Source: Clostridia bacterium
Lineage (GTDB): Bacteria > Bacillota_A > Clostridia > Oscillospirales > CAG-272
Length of the DNA stretch: 5,797 bases
Direction of reading: 5' to 3'
NCBI GenBank assembly: GCA_017529175.1
Contig: JAFXNX010000094.1
Coordinates: forward strand, 1-5,797
Under the pieces are notes generated by a model. The model was given only the letters and a program-made list of their open reading frames with translations, ran no database searches and was not told the DNA's origin. Made by a program: the position numbers and the translations under genes. Below, one piece after another: positions 1-5,712 of the stretch. Each line of letters starts with the position of its first letter. Position 1 is the first letter of the stretch.

Positions 1-438
1 ACGGACGAATTTCGACTCGCTCTTCGGCTCGGCATCATCGGACGAAGCCGTCGCGCCGATCGTCAGCACTTCCTGCGCGCCGTCAGACGCTTCTTCGGCA
101 GCGAGCTTCTCGCTCTCCAAAGCGGCGGCGTCTTCCTCCGATGCGCTGTCCTCCGGGACGATCGCTCCTTCAAAAACGTCGGTCTCGGCGTTGTCCGCGG
201 TCTCGGCGTCGCCGGACGTCTCGGCTTTTTCGTCAGCCTTTTCGTCCGCTTTTGTTTCGTCGCCGTCCTTCTTCGTATCCGCCGCGGCAGTCGTTTCGGC
301 GGCGGTCTTTTCCGTTTCCGTCTGCGCGCTCTCGTTCGTTTTCTTATCGTCCTCCGCGCCGACACCGGAAGCGAAAGCGACAAGAGATGCGAGAACGATC
401 ACAGCGCAAAGAAGAAACGCTAAAACTTTTCTTGACAT
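1..438 (-). CDS. Signal-peptide protein with acidic low-complexity region, partial; candidate N-terminus of Na+-translocating decarboxylase beta subunit
   Basis: This reading frame starts at an ATG (438 on the minus strand) with GGAGG at 447-451 and runs off the left edge after 146 codons. Residues 1-28 look like a Sec signal peptide or first membrane segment: basic start (MSRK), a hydrophobic stretch at 5-22, and plausible cleavage after AFA (23) or VGA (28). A Cys at 11 is not in a lipobox. Residues 29 to about 140 are low complexity, rich in Glu, Asp, Ala, Thr and Lys, with short repeats such as DEKADEKAE and no Cys or Trp. The gene follows the biotin carrier gene by 20 bp and surely belongs to the same operon. 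In clostridial clusters of this kind the next gene is usually the beta subunit, so I infer an extended beta subunit. The conserved beta membrane region is not in view. It could instead be a second gamma-like or an unrelated exported acidic protein. Confidence 0.6.
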   Translation of the reverse strand, partial: MSRKVLAFLLCAVIVLASLVAFASGVGAEDDKKTNESAQTETEKTAAETTAAADTKKDGDETKADEKADEKAETSGDAETADNAETDVFEGAIVPEDSASEEDAAALESEKLAAEEASDGAQEVLTIGATASSDDAEPKSESKFVR

Positions 439-458
439 TTCAAAAACCTCCGGTCATC

Positions 459-815
459 TCACTCGATCGCCGCGAGGACCGCGCCGGTCTCGACAGCGGA
501 ACCCTTTGTCGTGAGAACGGTGATCTTACCGTCGCAAGGCGCCATTATCTCGTTTTCCATTTTCATTGCCTCGAGGATGAACAGAACGTCGCCTTTCTTT
601 ACGTTCTGACCGCTTGTGAAATTGACTGCAAGGATATTGCCGGGCATAGGGCTCGTGACCTTTGTGCCGCCGGCGGGCGCCGCCGCGCTTGCCGCGGGCG
701 CCGCGCTTGTCGCGGGAGCGGCTTTGGGAGCGTCTCCCTTTACCTCTTCGGCGTCGCACACCTCAAGGGTTATCTCATACATCGTACCGTTTACGTTGAC
801 CTTATACTTTTTCAT
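459..815 (-). CDS. Biotin carboxyl carrier protein of a sodium-pump decarboxylase (GcdC/MmdC type)
   Basis: A 118-residue biotin/lipoyl-attachment protein. It has a short N-terminal part (1-30, beginning MKKYKVNVNG), a flexible Ala/Pro-rich linker (about 31-50), and a C-terminal biotinyl domain (about 51-118). The canonical motif EAMKMEN places the biotin-accepting lysine at residue 85; the conserved SPMPG turn is at 55-59. In this family the biotinylated Lys carries CO2 from the cytoplasmic carboxyltransferase (alpha) to the membrane beta subunit, where decarboxylation drives Na+ export. The start at 815 is chosen because GGAGG (823-827) sits 7 bases upstream; an in-frame ATG at 851 would add 12 residues and lacks such a site. 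The gene lies between the OadG gene (53-bp gap) and the signal-peptide gene (20-bp gap). The carrier assignment is firm; which acid is decarboxylated (oxaloacetate, methylmalonyl-CoA or glutaconyl-CoA) cannot be told without alpha. Confidence 0.95.
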   Translation of the reverse strand: MKKYKVNVNGTMYEITLEVCDAEEVKGDAPKAAPATSAAPAASAAAPAGGTKVTSPMPGNILAVNFTSGQNVKKGDVLFILEAMKMENEIMAPCDGKITVLTTKGSAVETGAVLAAIE

Positions 816-828
816 TTCAAAACCTCCG

Positions 829-843
829 CGCCGCTCTGCGGCG
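829..843 (-). other. Small GC-rich hairpin just upstream of the biotin-carrier ribosome binding site
   Basis: Arms CGCCG and CGGCG (5 bp, all G-C) enclose a 5-base loop in the 53-bp gap between the OadG and biotin-carrier genes. On the transcript it ends one base before the GGAGG site. No T-tract follows, so it is not a terminator. It could affect mRNA processing or translation of the carrier relative to OadG. The pairing is visible; any role is inferred. Confidence 0.4.
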
Positions 844-868
844 TCAATCATTAATTTTTGATTTGTGT

Positions 869-1138
869 TCAGATGCGTTTTACAGACGTTATTCTGATAG
901 CCGTAACGTCTTCTCCGAGCTCTTCGGCGAGCGCCGCGGAAACAGCGGCAATAAATTCCTGCCTGTTCGGGATAACGTCAGGCGCAGTATCCGCGCTTGA
1001 CTTCTCTTTCTTTCCGTCCGGCAGCTTCTCGCATACGAGCCCGATCAGCTTGCATATCCCGACAAGACATATCAGTCCGACGAAGACCGTTCCGAGACCT
1101 ATTCCGGTAACGGATAAACACTCGAGCAATTTGTCCAT
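869..1138 (-). CDS. OadG-family gamma subunit of sodium-pump decarboxylase
   Basis: An 89-residue protein with one strong membrane segment near the N-terminus (about residues 10-36, rich in Gly, Val, Leu and Ile). A charged linker follows (KLPDGKKEKSS), then a C-terminal segment with the pattern EFIAAVSAALAEELGED...IRITSVKRI. That layout, including an ending like I-x-S-V-K-R, is typical of the OadG / sodium-pump decarboxylase gamma family in Clostridia, where it is usually 80-120 residues. Gamma subunits anchor and stabilise the alpha-beta complex at the cytoplasmic membrane. The ATG at 1138 is preceded by GAAAGGA (1146-1152) at good spacing. It is the first gene after the minus-strand promoter and is followed by the biotin carrier, which strongly supports the assignment. 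The two Cys in the membrane segment (22, 27) and one at 36 are seen, with no known role. Confidence 0.85.
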   Translation of the reverse strand: MDKLLECLSVTGIGLGTVFVGLICLVGICKLIGLVCEKLPDGKKEKSSADTAPDVIPNRQEFIAAVSAALAEELGEDVTAIRITSVKRI

Positions 1139-1206
1139 GGTACCGTCCTTTCTTTTAGAAGAATATTTAATTAAAATATTAATTTATAATATCAACATTC
1201 GGAGTA

Positions 1207-1236
1207 ATTATAGCACACATTTTGTTTTACGTTCAA
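1207..1236 (-). promoter_or_regulatory. Sigma-A-like promoter for the decarboxylase operon
   Basis: Read on the minus strand: TTGAAC (1231-1236) as -35, an 18-base spacer, and a perfect TATAAT (1207-1212) as -10 with an upstream TGc extended -10 motif. Transcription would start near 1200, giving a leader of about 60 bases before the OadG start at 1138. The leader is very AT-rich and includes a weak all-AT inverted repeat (AATATTT 1162-1168 with AAATATT 1174-1180). It is the only good promoter for the three minus-strand genes in view. Confidence 0.75.
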
Positions 1237-1275
1237 TAGAGACGCTGTTTTGTTTACAATTTATTCACACAATTA

Positions 1276-1285
1276 CCGGCGCCGG
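1276..1285. promoter_or_regulatory. Perfect 10-bp palindrome CCGGCGCCGG between divergent promoters, possible operator
   Basis: This all-GC perfect palindrome stands out inside an otherwise AT-rich intergenic region. It lies 19 bp upstream of the plus-strand -35 and 39 bp upstream of the minus-strand -35, so a bound regulator could act on either promoter. It could also be chance, since only one copy is seen and no regulator gene is adjacent. The symmetry is a direct observation; the operator role is inference. Confidence 0.3.
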
Positions 1286-1304
1286 AAGAAGTTATAAAAA
1301 CCGC

Positions 1305-1333
1305 TTGTAATAGCGTTAAGATTATGCTAAAAT
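1305..1333 (+). promoter_or_regulatory. Sigma-A-like promoter for the GH123-like gene and pgeF
   Basis: TTGTAA (1305-1310) as -35, a 17-base spacer, and TAAAAT (1328-1333) as -10 with an extended TGc. The predicted transcription start is near 1340, leaving a short leader of about 20 bases that contains the GGAGG site (1350-1354). An upstream in-frame ATG at 1324 lies before this transcription start, which helps place the true start codon at 1360. Confidence 0.6.
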
Positions 1334-1359
1334 CAAAGCATCAATCCTCGGAGGTCGTT

Positions 1360-3024
1360 ATGAAAACCGTAAAGATCAAAAGTATATCTTCCCTTGAAAA
1401 ACATTTTGCAAACGAAAAAATAGAAAGCGTCAAAGAATTCAGCCGTGCGAGCGCGCTTCTCGGCGAAAGATTCACATATCAGATAGCGTATTGCTCAAGC
1501 GATATGCGCCCTGACGTAAAAGAAGTAATGTACTACCGCGTATCGTCGCCGATCGCGGATTACGTAAAAGTCTCGAGAGTCGATTCCGTCCCCGTCAGAT
1601 TTCCGATGTACAAAGTCGAAGCGGACGATTACTATATCAGCCGCGAGCCGGGGCTTTACCCCGACCTTCTCGTGCCCGTAACCGAGAAGTCGCAGCTCTT
1701 CGTTTTCAAAGACGAGTTCATGTGTCTGCGTATCGACGTCGAGATCCCGGAAGACGGAGTGTCCGGCGTTTTCCCGATAGAGTTCTCCCTTGTCGACGAC
1801 AAAGAGGAAACGCTCGCCACGGCGACTTTCGAGCTTGAGATCATAAACGCTGTCCTGCCGAAGCAGGAGATCAAGATAACACAGTGGTTCCACTCCGACT
1901 GTCTTGCGACCTATTACAAAACGGAGATATTCTCCGAGGAACACTGGCGCATAATAGGAGAGTTCATCAAGACCGCGGTCAAAAACGGTATCAATATGAT
2001 ACTGACTCCGGTCATCACCCCCGCGCTCGACACCGCGATAGGAGGCGAGCGTCCGACGGTACAGCTCGTCGACGTATATCTTGACGGCGGGAAATACTCG
2101 TTCGGATTTGATAAACTCAAGCGCTGGGTAAACCTCTGCCTCTCGCTCGGAGTGGAATACTTTGAAATTTCGCATCTCTTTACGCAGTGGGGAGCAAAGC
2201 ATGCGCCGAAGGTCATGGCGACGGTCGACGGCGAGTACAAGCGGATATTCGGATGGGAAACGGACTCTGTTGGAGAAGAGTATTCCGCGTTCCTCTCCGC
2301 TTTCCTTCCCGCGCTGAAATCCGAGCTCACTTTACTCGGAGTTTTTGACAGATGCTTCTTCCACCTTTCGGACGAACCGGGAAGCGCAAATCTCGAAAAC
2401 TATCTGAAAGCAAAAAAAGTTGTCGAAGACGCGCTCGAAGGGTGCGTTATCGTCGATGCGGACTCTGACTTTGCGTTCTACGAGACCGGCGCGATGAAAA
2501 ACCCGATCATCTCGACCGATCACGTCAAGCCGTTCATCGACGCGCAAGTGAAGGATCTCTGGGTATACTACTGCTGCTGTCAGTACACAAAAGTCTCGAA
2601 CCGTCTTGTCGCCATGCCTCAGGCGAGAAACAGAATAATCGCAACGCAATTTTATAAATTCAAGATCGCGGGATTCCTGCAGTGGGGATACAACTTCTAC
2701 TACACTCAGCATTCGATAGAGCCGATAAACCCGTATCACTGCACCGACGCCGGATATTTCGTGCCGGCAGGGGACGCGTTCTCCGTTTATCCCGCGCCGG
2801 ACGGCACGGCATACGAAACGCTCCACCTTTCCGCGTTCACCGAAGCGCTTTACGACCTTCGCGCGATGAAGCTCCTTGAGTCTCTCGCGGGACGGGACGA
2901 GGTGATGAAGATAATCGAGGACGGTATCGCTCCGATAGAGTTTGACGAATATCCTCACTCGGACGAGTATATCCTTGATATGAGAGAACGGATCAACCGA
3001 AGGATCAAAGAACTTACGAAATAA
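1360..3024 (+). CDS. DUF4091 domain protein, GH123-like putative glycoside hydrolase
   Basis: A 554-residue protein without signal peptide or membrane span, so presumably cytoplasmic. The first about 165 residues look like a beta-rich accessory domain, including the family signature EPGLYPDLLVP. From about 170 onward is a DUF4091/GH123-type catalytic region: WFHSDCLA (176-183), HLSDEPG with the adjacent Asp338-Glu339 pair, WVYYCCCQ with three consecutive Cys (405-407), LQWGYNFYY (Trp442), and SVYPAPDG (Tyr477). In GH123 beta-N-acetylgalactosaminidases an Asp-Glu pair does substrate-assisted catalysis; I infer the same role here, but most DUF4091 proteins are uncharacterised and the substrate is unknown. 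The start at 1360 is supported by GGAGG at 1350-1354; the ATG at 1324 would add 12 residues but lies in the promoter. pgeF begins nine bases after the stop, suggesting one operon. Cytoplasmic hydrolysis of an imported glycan or amino-sugar conjugate is a reasonable guess. Confidence 0.85.
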   Translation: MKTVKIKSISSLEKHFANEKIESVKEFSRASALLGERFTYQIAYCSSDMRPDVKEVMYYRVSSPIADYVKVSRVDSVPVRFPMYKVEADDYYISREPGLYPDLLVPVTEKSQLFVFKDEFMCLRIDVEIPEDGVSGVFPIEFSLVDDKEETLATATFELEIINAVLPKQEIKITQWFHSDCLATYYKTEIFSEEHWRIIGEFIKTAVKNGINMILTPVITPALDTAIGGERPTVQLVDVYLDGGKYSFGFDKLKRWVNLCLSLGVEYFEISHLFTQWGAKHAPKVMATVDGEYKRIFGWETDSVGEEYSAFLSAFLPALKSELTLLGVFDRCFFHLSDEPGSANLENYLKAKKVVEDALEGCVIVDADSDFAFYETGAMKNPIISTDHVKPFIDAQVKDLWVYYCCCQYTKVSNRLVAMPQARNRIIATQFYKFKIAGFLQWGYNFYYTQHSIEPINPYHCTDAGYFVPAGDAFSVYPAPDGTAYETLHLSAFTEALYDLRAMKLLESLAGRDEVMKIIEDGIAPIEFDEYPHSDEYILDMRERINRRIKELTK

Positions 3025-3033
3025 GAAAAAACG

Positions 3034-3843
3034 ATGTTTGTTTACGAAAACTGTTTCTGGAAGAGCTCGTTACTTGAGCTTGCCGGAGTCGCGCACGCAT
3101 TCTCAACGCGTCTCGGAGGTGTGAGCACGCTCCCGCACACGAAGTCGATGAACGTGGGTTTTGAGCGGGGCGACGACGACGGGACCGTAAAGCGCAATAT
3201 CGCTTTGCTGTGCGAAGCGGCGGGGATGGAGAGCGACGGCGTCGTATGCTCTCCGCAGCACCACACGACGATCGTCCGTTACGTCACGGAAGAGAACGCG
3301 GGCGAAGGGATCACGAGAGAAAACCTGTCGTTCTCCGACGGATTTGTCACCGACCGCGAAGGTGTCTGCCTTCTCGTTCGCACCGCGGACTGCGTCCCGA
3401 TACTGCTCGCCGGTGCGAAGTCCGACGGCGCTGCCCTCGTCGGCGCGGCGCACGCGGGCTGGAAGGGGACTGTCGGCGGGATCGCCGAAAACCTTGTCGC
3501 CGAAGCGCTGCGTCTCGGAGCAGTAAAAGAGAGCGTACGTGCCGCGATAGGACCGTGCATCGGAAAATGCCATTTTGAAGTAAAGGACGACTTTATCGAA
3601 GCGGTAACGGCGGCGCGCGGCGAAGATTTTGCAAAGCGCCATATAGAAAAGCGCGACGGATCGTACTTCGCGGACCTCGTATCAATGAACACGCAGATAC
3701 TTGCGGAAAGCGGGATCCCGGAAGAGCATATTGATATTTGCGGAAAATGCACCGTTTGCGACCCCGCGCTTTACCATTCGCACCGCGCGACAAAAGGAGT
3801 GCGCGGTACGATGGGAAGCGTCATAGGGATAAAAACCTTTTAA
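3034..3843 (+). CDS. pgeF: PgeF, peptidoglycan editing factor / multicopper-oxidase-fold protein (YfiH/YlmD family)
   Basis: A 269-residue cytoplasmic protein of normal family length. Signatures in order: STRLGGVS (24-31), SPQHHT (73-78), RTADCVPILL (116-125), AAHAGWKGT (138-146), GPCIGKCHFEV (173-183), and YHSHRATKG (247-255). The metal-binding and catalytic residues expected from YfiH homologues are His77, Cys120 and His140, all present. E. coli YfiH/PgeF removes wrongly incorporated L-Ser from cytoplasmic peptidoglycan precursors; YlmD-like relatives have purine nucleoside phosphorylase and adenosine deaminase activity, so the exact substrate here is uncertain. The ATG at 3034 follows the GH123-like gene by nine bases and has only an A-rich sequence upstream with no GGAGG, so translation may be coupled to the gene before it. 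No terminator is evident after its stop. Confidence 0.93.
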   Translation: MFVYENCFWKSSLLELAGVAHAFSTRLGGVSTLPHTKSMNVGFERGDDDGTVKRNIALLCEAAGMESDGVVCSPQHHTTIVRYVTEENAGEGITRENLSFSDGFVTDREGVCLLVRTADCVPILLAGAKSDGAALVGAAHAGWKGTVGGIAENLVAEALRLGAVKESVRAAIGPCIGKCHFEVKDDFIEAVTAARGEDFAKRHIEKRDGSYFADLVSMNTQILAESGIPEEHIDICGKCTVCDPALYHSHRATKGVRGTMGSVIGIKTF

Positions 3844-3869
3844 CAAATTATAAATTTATTAAAATATTA

Positions 3870-3897
3870 TTGCATTTATAACAAAACGTGTTATAAT
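3870..3897 (+). promoter_or_regulatory. Sigma-A-like promoter for the small membrane protein gene
   Basis: TTGCAT (3870-3875), a 16-base spacer, and a perfect TATAAT (3892-3897) preceded by TGt as an extended -10. Transcription would start near 3904, about 47 bases before the ATG at 3951. The leader holds a weak 4-bp hairpin (GCAG/CTGC, 3913-3925). This promoter is the only clear one upstream of both the small gene and pncB. Confidence 0.7.
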
Positions 3898-3950
3898 ATA
3901 GACAGATACACAGCAGTATTTCTGCAATTATATAAGAAGGGGTGATTACT

Positions 3951-4199
3951 ATGCAAGAGAAAAAAATCAACGTTTGGAAAATAATTATTATCTCGGCAAG
4001 CGTTGCCGCTGCCGTTGCAGCTATTTTTATCACCGCGTACAAACTTTTCAAAAAGTATTTCAAAATTACTTTTGACTGCGGCGAAGATTGCGAAAACTGC
4101 ACGGAAGACTGCTTCTGTGACGATTTTGACGACGATTTCCTTCCCGACTACAGCGACGTGGACGATATCACGGTCGAGACCGCAAAAGACGCAGAATAA
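3951..4199 (+). CDS. Small single-span membrane protein with Cys- and Asp-rich tail, function unknown
   Basis: An 82-residue protein I do not recognise as a named family. It has a short basic N-terminus (MQEKK), one membrane segment (about 10-30: Ile, Ala and Val rich), a basic stretch (KLFKKYFK, 31-38), then a tail with five Cys in the pattern C-x3-C-x2-C-x3-C-x-C (43, 47, 50, 54, 56) followed by an acidic run (DDFDDDF) to the end. Basic residues flank the span on both sides, so topology is unclear. The Cys cluster could bind a metal or form disulfides if outside; this is inference. The start at 3951 is preferred because the AAGGGGTGA ribosome site (3938-3946) covers the alternative GTG at 3942. 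It has its own strong promoter and is followed directly by a terminator, so it looks like a well-expressed, largely single-gene unit. Confidence 0.75.
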   Translation: MQEKKINVWKIIIISASVAAAVAAIFITAYKLFKKYFKITFDCGEDCENCTEDCFCDDFDDDFLPDYSDVDDITVETAKDAE

Positions 4200-4220
4200 T
4201 TATTATCCGGAAAAATCAAG

Positions 4221-4252
4221 GAGGGGAGTCTTTTTCTCCCCTCTGTCTTTTT
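4221..4252 (+). terminator. Rho-independent terminator between the small gene and pncB
   Basis: A perfect 8-bp stem, GAGGGGAG (4221-4228) with CTCCCCTC (4236-4243), encloses a 7-base T-rich loop and is followed by a T-rich tail ending in five T (4248-4252). It starts 21 bases after the small gene's stop and ends 13 bases before the pncB ATG. The left arm begins inside an AAGGAGG sequence (4218-4224) that resembles a ribosome site but has no start codon at useful distance. Confidence 0.85.
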
Positions 4253-4265
4253 ACAGGAGATCAAC

Positions 4266-5705
4266 ATGGACAGAAAATCACTCGCCCTGCTCTGCGATTA
4301 CTACGAGATCACTATGAGCAACGGGTACTTCAACCTCGGGATGAAGGACAAGATAGCGTACTTCGACGTGTTTTACAGAAAGAATCCGGACAACGGCGGA
4401 TACGCCGTTGCGGCGGGACTCGAGCAGATAGCGAAGTACATTGAATCGCTGAGATTCACCGCATCCGACATAGAATATCTGAGAGGAAGGAACGTCTTTT
4501 CGGAGAGCTTTCTCGAATACCTCAAGACGTTCAGATTCACCGGCGACGTCTGGGCGGTGCCGGAAGGAACGGTCGTATTTCCTTACGAGCCGCTTCTCAT
4601 CGTCAGAGCCCCCGTCATCGAGGCGCAGATCATCGAGACCTACGTACTGCTTCAGATCAACCATCAGTCTCTTATCGCGACAAAAGCGAGCAGGATAGTC
4701 AGAGCGGCTGAAGGCAGACCTATCGCCGAGTTCGGCTCGCGCCGCGCTCACGGCGAAGACGCGGCGGTGCTCGGAGCGAGAGCGGCGTTCATCGGAGGAT
4801 GCGCGGGGACCGCGTGCGCCCTTTCCGATAAAGACTACAAAGTACCCGCGGGCGGCACGATGGCTCACTCCTGGGTACAGATGTTCGACGACGAATATCT
4901 CGCGTTCAAAGCGTATTGCAAGCTGTACCCCGAAAACCCGACGCTTCTTATCGACACGTACAACGTGACAGAGTCGGGAGTTCCCGCGGCGATAAAGGCG
5001 ATAAAGGAAGTCCTCTGGCCGATGGGAAAGAAGAAGTGCGCCGTAAGGATAGACTCGGGCGACATCACGTATCTTACCAAAAAAGTCAGAAAAATGCTCG
5101 ACGAAGCGGGACTTACGGACTGTAAGATAACGATATCCAACTCGCTCGACGAATATATAATCACGGAGATACTGCGCCAGGGAGCGAAGGTGGATTCCTT
5201 CGGCGTCGGAGAGCGTCTTATCACCGCGTCGAGCAACGCCGTGTTCGGCGGCGTATACAAGCTCGCCGCGACGGAAGAGGGCGGCGTTATCACCCCGAAG
5301 ATAAAGGTCAGCGAAAACATTGAAAAGATAACGAATCCTCATTTTAAAAAGACCTTCAGAATATATTCTAAAGAGACGGGAAAAGCCGAGGCGGATCTCA
5401 TCACTCTGTATGACGAAGAGATAGACGAGTCAACGCCGCTCGAGATATTCGACCCGCAATACACCTGGAAGAAAAAGACGTTTTACGACTTCACCGCGCG
5501 AGAGCTTCTCGTCCGGATCTTTGACGGCGGAAAACTCGTTTACAAGTTCCCGCCGATCGGCGAAGTCAAAGAATACTGCGCGAAGGAGCTCTCCTCCATG
5601 TGGGACGAGGTGCTCCGTTTCGAGAATCCTCACAACTACTACGTCGACCTTTCCGACGAGCTGTGGGAGCTCAAGAACCGCATGATAGAAGAAAGAAGAA
5701 ACTGA
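4266..5705 (+). CDS. pncB: Nicotinate phosphoribosyltransferase
   Basis: A 479-residue cytoplasmic enzyme, usual length for the bacterial family. It makes nicotinate mononucleotide from nicotinate and PRPP with ATP hydrolysis, the entry step of Preiss-Handler NAD salvage. Signatures: LLCDYYEITMSNGYF (8-22), AEFGSRRAHG (about 154-163), GTMAHSW with His201 as the expected phosphorylated histidine, VRIDSGDI (Arg261, Asp263, Asp266) in the phosphoribosyl-binding part, ISNSLDEY and SFGVGERLITA in the later barrel strands. The C-terminal helix region with the NPHNYYVDLS pattern is also typical. The ATG at 4266 has AGGAG at 4255-4259. It lies immediately after a terminator hairpin and 7 bp before the U32 gene, with which it is probably co-transcribed. 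No nicotinate-responsive operator or NAD riboswitch was recognised in the short leader. Confidence 0.96.
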   Translation: MDRKSLALLCDYYEITMSNGYFNLGMKDKIAYFDVFYRKNPDNGGYAVAAGLEQIAKYIESLRFTASDIEYLRGRNVFSESFLEYLKTFRFTGDVWAVPEGTVVFPYEPLLIVRAPVIEAQIIETYVLLQINHQSLIATKASRIVRAAEGRPIAEFGSRRAHGEDAAVLGARAAFIGGCAGTACALSDKDYKVPAGGTMAHSWVQMFDDEYLAFKAYCKLYPENPTLLIDTYNVTESGVPAAIKAIKEVLWPMGKKKCAVRIDSGDITYLTKKVRKMLDEAGLTDCKITISNSLDEYIITEILRQGAKVDSFGVGERLITASSNAVFGGVYKLAATEEGGVITPKIKVSENIEKITNPHFKKTFRIYSKETGKAEADLITLYDEEIDESTPLEIFDPQYTWKKKTFYDFTARELLVRIFDGGKLVYKFPPIGEVKEYCAKELSSMWDEVLRFENPHNYYVDLSDELWELKNRMIEERRN

Positions 5706-5712
5706 TAAGAAT

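Noticed and set aside
816..851. Upstream ATG at 851 for the biotin carrier, adding 12 residues
   Set aside because: The added residues are encoded by the spacer hairpin and ribosome site; the ATG at 815 has GGAGG at proper spacing and gives the normal family N-terminus.
141..861. Plus-strand open frames over the decarboxylase genes (for example 141-854, 191-514 and 616-861)
   Set aside because: They are antisense to well-supported minus-strand genes, have Arg/Ser-rich or low-complexity translations, and lack ribosome sites.
858..1310. 150-codon plus-strand frame across the OadG gene and the intergenic region
   Set aside because: It overlaps a recognisable OadG gene antisense and both promoters; its translation shows no family resemblance.
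1324..1359. Upstream ATG at 1324 for the GH123-like protein
   Set aside because: It lies before the predicted transcription start, overlapping the extended -10 region, and has no ribosome site; the ATG at 1360 has GGAGG.
2332..2958. 208-codon minus-strand frame opposite the GH123-like gene
   Set aside because: It is antisense to conserved DUF4091 motifs, has no ribosome site or promoter, and its composition is typical of a shadow frame.
3844..3869. Terminator after pgeF
   Set aside because: The stretch is almost entirely A and T with no GC-containing stem, so no terminator can be supported.
3942..3950. GTG start at 3942 for the small membrane protein
   Set aside because: The GTG is part of the ribosome binding site for the better ATG at 3951.
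4200..4206. TATTAT as a possible -10 for pncB
   Set aside because: The sequence about 17 bases upstream (GACCGC) does not resemble a -35 box, and no extended -10 is present.
4200..4265. NAD- or nicotinate-sensing riboswitch before pncB
   Set aside because: The leader is too short and its structure is fully accounted for by a plain terminator hairpin; no known riboswitch core was recognised.
4278..5342. 354-codon minus-strand frame opposite pncB
   Set aside because: pncB is unmistakable on the plus strand; the long antisense frame is explained by GC-rich codon use, and its Arg-rich translation shows no motif.
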